Of a stretch of DNA of 64,000 bases, positions 34,342 through 43,368 are shown piece after piece. The notes under the pieces are model-generated. The model saw only the letters and a list, made by a program, of their open reading frames with translations, did not search any database and was not told the DNA's origin. The first letter of the stretch is position 1; the number at the start of each line of letters is the position of its first letter. This DNA is from Gari tellinella. Lineage: Eukaryota; Mollusca; Bivalvia; Cardiida; Psammobiidae. The translations under genes and the position numbers were made by a program. The DNA lies in NCBI GenBank assembly GCA_922989275.2, contig OV277858.1:106189685-106253684 (forward strand), read 5' to 3'.

Positions 34342-35332
34342 TGGTTGGGGGACACTAGTCCATAGGTCTCAGGGGTCCCCCGCGGTCTCAGGGGTCCCTC
34401 AAATTTTACGGTCTCATGGGTCCCCGAATGGATGTCAGGTCCCCCCGATCGGGCTATGGGTCCCTCGCCGAAATGGACTAGTGGTCCCCTATTAGAATAA
34501 AGAAGGAATTTAAATGCGATATAGTATTTTTTTGAGAGTATCTGTGAGCTTTAAAGCTGTATGTTTCATTTAAGCTCTATGTTCTGAACATTATTTGTTC
34601 TTTGACTTTATTAAAAATAAGGCTCAAAACTTTTATATCCAACTTAAAAATTTGAGCCATTGACTATGGGTCCCCCATTAGAATAAAGAAGGAAACTAGG
34701 GTTAGTATAGTATTTTTTTGGAGAGTATCTGAGAGCTTTAAATCTGTATGTTTCATTTAAGCTCTATGTTCTGAACATTATTTGTTCTTTGACTTTATTA
34801 AAAATATGGCTCAAAACTTTTATATCCCACTTAGGAATTTTAGGCTATGGACTATGGGTCCCCCGTTAGAATAAAGAAGGAATTTAAAGGCGATATAGTC
34901 TTTTTTCTGAGAGTAAGGTTAAGCTTAAAACCTACATGGTTAGCCTTATCTGGATGTTCTGAACAACATTTGTTCTTTGACCTATTTAAAAAACCCGGCC
35001 TAAAGGGTTTATATTCACACCATGATTAGAGACCAAAGTTCGAGTCCGTGTTCAACTCGGTTAGTGGGTTCTAAAACTCTAGGCCTGTGATATATTGTAG
35101 AGTTGGGTGTTCTGAACAACTTTTGTTCTTGGACCTTATTAAAAATGTGGCTGTATGTTTCATTTTCAGGGCTTCCATTTCATCCTATATAAAGTAGACT
35201 GAAAGTAAAGCAAAAGGCGCCTTAAGGAATAGACAGTTTGCTTTAAATATGTTTTTAAGGGTTACTGGGCCTATATAAACTTGATACAAACAAAAGAAAC
35301 TGTAAAAAAAACTTTGATTTTTTTTAAGAAAA

Positions 35333-35354
35333 CGATAAGGGGTACCCCTTATCG
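35333..35354. repeat. Perfect KpnI-centred palindrome, covarying form
   Basis: Arms CGATAAGGGGT and ACCCCTTATCG. Modules A, B, D and the second part of C have TCTAAGGGGT/ACCCCTTAGA at the matching site. The outer pairs differ on both arms in step. Confidence 0.75.
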
Positions 35355-36215
35355 AAAAAAAAGAGAAAAAAAAAATGTTCTTAGAATGACCCGGTTTTCG
35401 CCTATAATGTAGAGTTTGACTTTGTGAACAACATTTGTTCTTTGATTTATTTAGAAATATGGCCGGAAATTACTTTAAACTTGTTCCAATTATCCAAATG
35501 GTATGGGGTGACCTCAGTCCGATCCCCAGTAGGACCCTAAGGGGTTGTCGGATACCGCTCAAATTTTTAGAGTTGGTGTATAAATGATTTATCTAGGTGT
35601 CTTTAGGCCTTAAAAATAAAAAAAAAGACTTTGGGGTTTATGGTCCCACTATGATCAAAGACCAAGGTTCGAGCCCGTGCAAGACCCGGTCGGTGGGTTT
35701 TAAGTACCCGGGCTTCAGATATGTTGTAGGGCTTAATGTTTTGAACAACTTTTATTCTTTGACCTTATTAAAAATATGGCTGAGAGTCTCAGTATTCTTG
35801 TCCCAAAAGCCCCACCCCCTCTGATTTGGTTATTTTCATTATTTTCATAGAAAAAGCTAAGTCCGTATAAAGGACAGAGGGGGTGGTGTGTTTTGGGCAG
35901 GTATAACCTGTCTTAGAGCCATATTTCTGTATAAGTGTAAGAATAAAGGTTGTTCAGAAGGGTCAGTGCTTCAAGGAAATGCATAATTTATGTAGGTATT
36001 AGCAAACAGTGTAGCTCTAGATCACCTCATAACATATATATACCCAAATGTTATAGGGTTACCTAAGTCCGATCCCCAGTAGGAGCATAACGGGTTGTTG
36101 GATACCGCTAAAATTTTCAGGGGAATTGTATAAATGATTTATCTAGGTGTCTCTGGTCCTAAACAGTCAAAAAATCTAATTCGGGGTTTATGGTCCCACC
36201 ATGATCAGAGACCAA

Positions 36216-36226
36216 GGTTCGAGTCC
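36216..36226 (+). promoter_or_regulatory. tRNA B-box-like word in satellite
   Basis: GGTTCGAGTCC matches the Pol III B-box consensus. The flanks CAAGG and CCCTG allow a T-arm-like stem with a 7-nt TTCGAGT loop. Similar words recur at about 27770, 28104, 28437, 29079, 31542, 31878, 32519, 35037, 35660, 40719, 41053, 41693, 47386, 47717, 48055 and 48692, and inverted at about 52590, 53246, 54411 and 54740. No A-box was recognised. Confidence 0.4.
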
Positions 36227-36347
36227 CTGTAAAGACCCGGTCGGTGGGTTCTAAGTATCCAGGCCTCACATATGTTGTAGAGCTGACTGTTCTGAACAAC
36301 TTTTATTCTTTGACTTTAATAAAAATGTGACTGTATGTTTCATTTTT

Positions 36348-36596
36348 CAGGGCTGCCATTTGTTCTGATTTTTTTCTATAACATAGTAGCTTAAAGCAGA
36401 TTGAAAGTAAAGGAGAATGCGCCTTAAGGAATATTCTTTTTTTATTTCCAGCCTGCTTTAAGTAGTCACGTATCAACAAAAGTCGAAATGGGCTATGGGG
36501 TAAAGGTACGATTTGAAATAAGGCTGCAATAAGTTGACATAAAAAATGCTAATATTTAAAAAAAATCTTTTTTCATGTCAACTTATTGCAGCCCTG
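36348..36596 (-). mobile_element. MITE of the CAGGGCTGCC family
   Basis: Opposite orientation to the copy at 13102. The central palindrome is at about 36386-36464. A separate perfect 19-bp inverted repeat, GGCTGCAATAAGTTGACAT, lies at 36522-36540 and 36575-36593. A degenerate remnant of the same family is built into the satellite unit (for example from 35166). Confidence 0.75.
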
Positions 36597-36764
36597 TTTG
36601 TGTATTGTTAGAAAAGGGAGACATAGGCATTTAAGTATAACTTTGTCAGATAGAGACTAGGATACCATGTCACCACCTTTTGTGACCTAGTTTCGTAGGC
36701 AATATATGACACAGCAATAGAGTTACTAAATGAAAACCATGACAACAAAATCGATTGACAATGA

Positions 36765-36770
36765 TTTATT
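36765..36770 (-). terminator. Candidate poly(A) signal of the Crypton-type gene
   Basis: AATAAA on the minus strand, about 275 bp past the stop codon, downstream of the 3'-UTR tandem repeats. Confidence 0.5.
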
Positions 36771-36821
36771 ACAATATAATTAACAAAGACAAAAATCAAC
36801 TAGAATCAAGGTAAAAAAATT

Positions 36822-37018
36822 AACTATTGCACGATCCCCTACTATTTACAGAACTTGAGTCCTTTTTCTCGTCGTTCACTATTGCAACATCCCGATCTAT
36901 GTATAACACTTGAGTCTTTTTTCTCCTCGTGTATAATTGCACACTGCCCGATCTATTTATAACACATGAGTCATTTTTCTCCTCGTGTTTTATTGCACGT
37001 TCCCCTATTTACAGTTTA
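36822..37018 (-). repeat. Tandem repeat in 3' UTR, about 3 copies of 65 bp
   Basis: Units share TATTGCAC, GATC(C/T)..TATTTA, AACACTTGAGTC and TTTTTCTCCTCGTG. They lie between the stop codon and the poly(A) signal. Confidence 0.7.
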
Positions 37019-37044
37019 AACTCAACTTTCTCTTATCATGCCTT

Positions 37045-39698
37045 TTACTCTTTCGCCATATTTATCAACTTGTCTCTTATTTGCTGCGGCGTGTATGCCG
37101 GGAAGTGACTCATATGTCCCTTAACGTCCTTCATCTTAACTCGTCTCAAACCTTGTCTCATTTCTCTCAACAATTCAGCAAACACCCTCTCTATTTTTGC
37201 AGTAATTTCTGGAGGAACTCTCTTCCTCGTTGGAGGAGGTAATACATGTTTCTGAGTTTTACGTTTAGGCTTTGGAACTGACTGAGAGGGATCACTCAAA
37301 GGCATATTTGGTGCCTCAGAGGGATCCGTCTCAGGCAGAGTTGGTGGCTGTTCCTTGTAGATTGGTTGATAGACATTGTCACCACAACCGTAAAATCTGG
37401 CTATTTCTACAGCAATTATAGAGAGAAGGTTTGTTCTGATAGTAGGGCTCTCTTCCGAGTCTTTCAATCCGGTGTTTGCAACAATCTCTGCATTTAAGTC
37501 TATCTTAAAGCCTTTTAACTTTTTCTCTAATGCAGAATGTATGCTTACATAACAAGTGTTCTCGGTGAACTCTCTGTTACTTACCTTGTACCTCTTGGCC
37601 TCACTGAGGTAATCCTCGTAAGGCCGAGAGGTAAAGGCAAGCATTAAATCTACCCGGAATTGATTCGTTGTGAGGTCCTGTCTAATTCCAGGGAATTCGT
37701 ACGTTCTCCTGAATTTCCCATGTTCTTCTTCACTATCAGTTTCAGAACCGTTATTAGCACTTGTCTGGTTAATCAGATGAACTGTCCTTGCACTCTCTGC
37801 CTTACTCTGATACACCTGGTAAAACTTATCTGCAGTTGTCTCGCGATGTTTCAGGTGATCAGCGATTGATTTCGCCATACTAGGGTCTTTGGCCCTTCCA
37901 TGGCACGTTATTGACTGTCGCACTTTGTTGGCATTGAGCCTCCCATATAACCTCTCACCCCCACACTTTACCCACGCACTCTGGAGGTAGTAGTTTACAA
38001 GTGTTTGAGTGGTTATCGGTATCCCACAGTTCTGTCTGAATAGTCTGTCGTCTAATTCTCCGAACGCTTTCTTAACATATCTAACCATGCTCAACAGCAT
38101 GTAGTAATCGTTTGGTTTCACTACTATGACAGCTGCACCTCTTGAGTCCGATGTTTTATGCTTCGTGACCGATATGGTCCGATACGTTTTCCCCTCAACT
38201 TCGGTTTCTTCCGACTTGAGGACTTTCGACATCATCATGTTGATGATGACGGAAACCCTCAAGCCGTTAGATACAACCAAGTAGAGCACAAGCGCGTTCC
38301 TGAAATCACTGAAATGCGTTGCTGGGGCTTCCTGAAATTTTCGGTACACCTCCTTTATGTAGTCTCTGTTAGTTACATAATGGCGCGCCTCTTCTGATGG
38401 CAGATCCTCTGCGGCACTATCTCTGACCTCAACTTGCCGCTGCGATTGCAACTTAGCCAGCCCTTTCATGGAGTTGTGTAAAAACAAACATGTTTGGTCC
38501 TGGTTCTTCGGGCAAGCATACTTCACAAAGTTCAGTATGCTGCATATATATGACCTCACAGTGCCTGGTTGTTGACTTTTCATCAGTGAAATCACGAAAC
38601 AGTTTATTGAGAAGGAATTAATCTCATCAATTTTATCAATTTTCTGATCTTTAAGTAATCTCCCTATCTGTCTGATGTGCTGGCTTGCTGCAGCGTCTGG
38701 TTTCAAACCCCCAGACAGGGACATTAGGTGGTCTTTGTATTTCTTAAGTCTTTCCTGCCAAACACTAGGTAGCACACGATCCTCACTTACTGTGTCCATT
38801 TCACCACTATCCTGCACTGTATTCGTGTCACGATCCTCACTTACGGTGTCCATTTCACCACTATCCTGCACTGCATTCGTGTCACGATCCTCACTTACGG
38901 TGTCCATTTCACCACTTTTCTGCACTGCACTCATGTCGCGATCCTCACTTACGGTGTCCATTTCACCACTATCCTGCACTGCATTCGTGTCACGATCCTC
39001 ACTTACGGTGTCCATTTCACCACTATCCTTTAGCATACTATATGTAACTGTACTAGTTTTGATACCACTTGTACCGGGTGTCTGGACTCTCCTGCCATCA
39101 ACCTGCCCATGTACAATAGGCTGCTCTTCTTCTTCTTCTGAGACATCACTATAATGCAGCAGCAGATCATCATCGGGATCCTCTTCTTCCACCTGTACCT
39201 CTTCTTCAAGTCTATACTCTCTGAACTGTGCGTTAACATCCCCTTTGTACGTCGGATGTTTGCCCCTCAGGTGTTGTTTGCGGCGCACCACCACTTTGTT
39301 ACACCTGAAAAATAAAAATAAAAACATAAATTTCTGGCCTGATTCTTATCCGGGCGAGCCTCCCTGAAAAAAAAGTGTCACACAGCTATTACATAACACT
39401 AAAAAGATAAGATCTTGCATGAATACACCTGAAAAATAATAATAAAACGATAAATTTCTCGCCTGAACAAGTATCAGACAGTCACACAAAGAAATAAATC
39501 AACTTACCCTAGCATCATACACCTCCAGCGTTTCCTGCCATCCCTCGTCTTTACTCCCATTTCAAGTAGGGATGTGTTTTCTGAGGCCGCTATGGCCTCA
39601 TCAGGCGTCATTTTGTGGGCCCTTCGCATGTGCCAGGCTAGTTTTTTTACCCTGGTGCCACACGCAGGGCATTCCCTGTACCTTCTATGTTTAGGCAT
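37045..39698 (-). CDS. Crypton-like tyrosine recombinase with two zinc fingers (spliced)
   Basis: Coding exons 39698-39508 and 39304-37045 join at GG/G (donor AGG/GTAAGT, acceptor TTTCAG) and give 816 residues. Zinc finger 1 is C10-x2-C13-x9-H23-x4-H28. Finger 2, C60-x4-C65-x9-H75-x4-H80, is assembled across the splice. An acidic stretch (about 96-126) and five 18-residue repeats (157-246, SGEMDTVSEDRD) follow. The tyrosine recombinase domain (about 255-565) shows R413 (NGLRVSV), K445 or K447 (TKHKTSD), N523/R526 where HxxR is usual, H550 and the nucleophile Y559 (LKHRETTADKFY). Such enzymes cut and rejoin DNA through a covalent tyrosine link. The basic C-terminal region is unidentified. No frame breaks; all catalytic positions are present except His to Asn at the HxxR site. 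A domesticated host gene is the alternative. Confidence 0.8.
38758..39027 (-). repeat. Five tandem 54-bp coding repeats
   Basis: Exactly 5 x 54 bp, in frame, encoding an acidic 18-residue unit (SGEMDTVSEDRDTNAVQ-type). Copies are nearly identical, which suggests recent expansion. Each has potential SEDR/TVSED phosphorylation-like sites. Confidence 0.9.
39305..39507 (-). other. Intron 2 of the Crypton-type gene, with duplicated acceptor
   Basis: 203 bp, GTAAGT...TTTTCAG. Within it, a block ending TTATTTTTCAGGTGTA (about 39424-39470) resembles the used acceptor region (39301-39346), so an upstream decoy acceptor exists. The intron splits zinc finger 2. Confidence 0.75.
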
Positions 39699-39701
39699 TT
39701 C

Positions 39702-39952
39702 CTGAAAAAAATTTAAAAAAAATTAAGTCACCTCTAAAAAATAAGTAAAAAAAAAGTTCAGGTTAAGGTTAAGGATTTTTTATCTTTACACATCTAATTT
39801 ACACTTTAAGTCACCTCTTGCATGATTTATTTGTTACATTATTTACACATTTGCATATGATAACTTTTGTAAAGACAGGTGTAACAAATGTAGGTCCTGC
39901 ATCAGACTGCACATGCAAAAAACAAAATTGCAGCAAAAAATTTAATTCTTAC
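39702..39952 (-). other. Intron 1 in the 5' UTR of the Crypton-type gene
   Basis: Donor AACAG/GTAAGAATT at 39953/39952 and acceptor TTTTTTTCAG ending at 39702, three bases before the ATG (GAAATG). 251 bp. Confidence 0.7.
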
Positions 39953-40000
39953 CTGTTGATTGCCAGTTCTACTCTCCTCGGCTTGCTCTTCTAGACTGAC
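39953..40000 (-). other. 5'-UTR exon of the Crypton-type gene
   Basis: A non-coding first exon is inferred between a start about 30 bp below the TATA box and the donor at 39953. The exact start is not visible. Confidence 0.5.
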
Positions 40001-40022
40001 GACGGCTCTGCTTAATTATTTA

Positions 40023-40030
40023 CTTATATA
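40023..40030 (-). promoter_or_regulatory. TATA box of the Crypton-type gene
   Basis: TATATAAG on the minus strand, preceded by GGGCGGCGCTTTGGG, about 70 bp above the first donor. It fits a Pol II promoter for the spliced gene. Confidence 0.55.
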
Positions 40031-40096
40031 CCCAAAGCGCCGCCCTAAAAGAAACACCACGTTACATAGGCTTTTTTTACCAAATATTAATGTTAC

Positions 40097-40460
40097 TTAC
40101 AGCGATATTTCTATATAAGTGTAAGAACAAAAGTTGTTTAGAACCTCAAGCCCTACACATCCATGAATTTTGGAGAGGATCCAACACCGCGTTAGGGTCC
40201 TAAAGGGGCTCAGATTTAGGTACATTTTAACGAAATAACAAATAGGGACCAGTATAATGTGACTAACAGGCCAATTTCTATATAGATGTAAGAACAAAAG
40301 TTGTTCAGAAAATCCAGTTCTACATTCCTATTTGAAATTTGAGAAGATCAAAGACCTCCTTTTGGTCTTAAAAGGTATCGAACTTAGGTACAATTTTAAC
40401 GAAAATGCCTCATTCAAAACAAAGGGGGGGGAGTGTTTCTATATAAGTATAAGAACAAAA
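40097..40460 (-). repeat. Inverted satellite piece beside the Crypton
   Basis: Contains AGAACAAAAGTTGTT(T/C)AGAA three times, the reverse complement of the satellite core. This block is inverted relative to most of module C. Confidence 0.65.
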
Positions 40461-43368
40461 GTTGTTCAGAAGGGTGTGCTAAACAACTTTTATTCTTTGA
40501 CCTTATTAAAAATGTGACTGTGAGTCACATTATTCTTGACCTTCTGATGTTTTCCTATATAAAGTAGACTGAAAGTAAAGCCAAAGGCGCCTTAAGGAAT
40601 AGACAGTTTGCTCAAATTTTCAGGGGAAGTGTATAAATGATTTATCTAGGTGTCTCTGGTCCTAAACAGTCAAAAAATATAATTCGGGGTTTATGGTCCC
40701 ACCATGATCAGAGACCAAGGCTCGAGTCCCTGTAAAGACCCGGTCGGTGGGTTCAAAGTACCCAGGCCTCAGATATGTTGTAGAACTGGGTGTTCTGAAC
40801 ACATTTTGTTCTTTGACCTTATTCAAAATGTGGCTGTGAGTCTCATTATTCTTGTCCCAAAAGACCAACCCTAAACCAGTAATTTAACGTTATAGGGTGA
40901 CCTAAGTCCGATCCCCAGTAGGACCCTTAGGGTTGTTGGATACCGCTCAAATGTTCAGGGGGTGTGTATAAATGATTTATCTAGGTGACTCTATGCCTAA
41001 AAAAGAAAAAAAATACTTAGGGGTTTAGGGTCCAACCTTGATCAGAGACCAAAGTTCGAGTCTCTGTAAGAACTGGTCGGTGGGTTCTAAGTACCCTGGC
41101 CTCTGATATGATGTAGAGTTGGATGTTCTGAACAACTTTTATTCTTAGACCTTATTAAAAATGTGGCTGTGAGTCACATTATTCTTGTCCCCAAAGCCCT
41201 TCTGATGTTTTCCTATATAAAGTAGACTGAAAGTAAAGCAAAAGGCGCCTTAAGGAACAGACAGTTTGCTTTAAAAGTGTTTTTTAGGGTTACTGGGCCT
41301 ATATGAACTTATATCAAACGAAAGAAACTGTTAGAAAAACTTTGATTTTTTTCAAGAAAACTCTAAGGGGTACCCCTTAGACTTAAAAAAATAAAAAAAT
41401 AAAAGTCGTTAGAATGACCCGGTTTTCGACTATAATGTAGAGTTTGACTCTCTGAACAACATTTGTTCTTTGATTTAACTAGAAATGTGGCCGAAAAGTA
41501 CTTTAAACTTGTTCCAATGATCCAAATGTTATGGGGTGACCTCAGTCCGATCCCCAGTAGGACCCTAAGAGGTTGTTGGATACCGCTCAAATTTTTAGAG
41601 TTGGTGTATAAATGATTTATCTAGGTGTCTTTAGGCCTTAAAAATAAAAATAAAGACTTTGGGGTTTATGGTCCCACTATGATCAAAGACCAAGGTTCGA
41701 GCCCGCGCAAGACCCGGTCGGTGGGTTCTAAGTACCCGGGCCTCAGATATGTTGTAGGGCTTGATGTTCTGAACAACTTTTATTCTTTGACCTTATTAAA
41801 AATATGGCTGTGAGTCTCAGTATTCTTGTCCCAAAAGCCCCACCCCCTCTTATTTGCCTGTTTTCATAGAATAACCTAAGTCCGTATGAAAAACAGAGGG
41901 GGTGGTGTGTTTCGGGCAGGTATAGCCTGTCCTAGAGCCATATTTCTCTATAATTGTAAGAGCAAAGGTTGTTCAGAAGGGTCCGGGCTACAAGTAAATG
42001 CATAGTTTATTTAGATATAAGCAAACAGTGTAGCTCCAGATCATTTCATAACATATATATAGCATAGCGGAATATGGGTCCCCCTAACCCTAACCCTAAC
42101 CCTAGGTAGAGATAGGGGTGACCTTATTTGAAAAATTAAAAAATATATTTATAGGCACCTTAGAGCTCTAAAATAAGCGATAGGCTGCTCAAAAATGTCT
42201 ATTCTAGCCTCTACATGTCTCACTTATATCGAGATGTTCCATTTAACGAAGTTATGAGAGCCAAACTCTATAGTTAACCCAAATTTTGACCCTGTTTTGA
42301 GTTCGACATAACAGAGTGGCCAAGCACGTTCTTAAATATGGATTTTCTAACCACATATGAGTACATATAAGCCTTATTATCAGTTCTTCTGAGCCTGAGC
42401 TCAGAGAAGCTTTAAACAGAGCTCAAAAAAAATTCAAAGTAGGTAGGGGTCAAGGAGTCAATTTTTGTCAATTTTGGTCATTTTCGGAGGTCAAGCTGGG
42501 TGCTTAAAACGCCGAGTTCCCATGAGCTACTACCTGTATATTGAGTTTAGAGTTTCGTTTACAGAAATATGAACTCAGATTATGGAATTTCCACCTAGTT
42601 CAAAAGATATGAGTATCCATATTAGGTGGGGTCTATGGACTCCAACTTTTTGAAAATCGAGTTTAATCTTAATTTATTTTCTTTATTTGAGGGACTACGA
42701 TTAAAGTAAAACAATACGTATACCCTAACTTTTTACGCTCTTTATTGTTATTATGGTTTCAACGCAATAAAACGCCAAACAATGACATATTTTAGCCATT
42801 TTATCGTAAACCCTGGGGTCCCCCAGGGGACCCAATTGCCGGAAAAACTTTTTGCCTAGGGTTAGCACTTTTAAATAGCACTAGCACCGATTTTAAAACA
42901 GGGTTAGGCTTATTTTACGCCTAATTTCATCCCTGCAAAAGGTTTTCCCTTATCTCACAAGAATAAAAAAGTTGACCCTAACCCCAGGTAATACTGAGAT
43001 TCATGTAGTACCGACCTAGGGTTACACCTATACCCCATTTTTTTACCTAACTTTCTAACTTTTTCTAGGGAAACCAGATATCAATTAAACGCCAAAAACG
43101 TCTAGAGATACGTAAATGTAACAACGAACGTGATACTACTCAACGCTAACCCTGGTTTTAGATCTCCATAGGGTTAAATTAAAGATTTTCAAAAATCATT
43201 TTAACCCTATGACCAAATTAAGCTAGGGTTAATAACAGACTGTTTTGCGATCGTTGTTAGATATAAAACCCTACTTGATATCTAAAAACCCTCCTTAACC
43301 CTATGCTAGAAGTACCCCTAGGGTTAACGGGGACACTTAGTCCGCCAGGGTTAGGGTTACAACCGTAA

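Larger units (their letters stand above)
36597..40095 (-). mobile_element. Crypton-type tyrosine recombinase transposon
   Basis: A single minus-strand gene with TATA box, 5'-UTR exon, two introns and a poly(A) signal, inserted in subtelomeric satellite. No reverse transcriptase and no terminal inverted repeats were found, as expected for Cryptons, which move through a tyrosine recombinase. The ends are set where satellite or MITE sequence stops, so they are approximate. Confidence 0.65.
34342..43368 (+). repeat. Subtelomeric module C, carrying MITE and Crypton insertions
   Basis: The proximal half (34342-36050) follows module A. Satellite units then resume and are interrupted by a MITE (36348-36596) and the Crypton-type element (about 36597-40095). 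A short inverted satellite piece (40097-40460) follows, then a second satellite run (40470-42060) and the distal half (42061-43368), which matches module A closely, including a 60-bp identical stretch at 43141-43200. Confidence 0.8.

Noticed and set aside
36195..36240. tRNA gene
   Set aside because: Only a T-arm-like hairpin and B-box are visible; no acceptor stem, D-arm or anticodon arm could be built around it.
38675..39154. 159-residue plus-strand frame over the Crypton repeats
   Set aside because: It is the antisense of the 54-bp coding repeats. The minus strand has the domains, introns and promoter.
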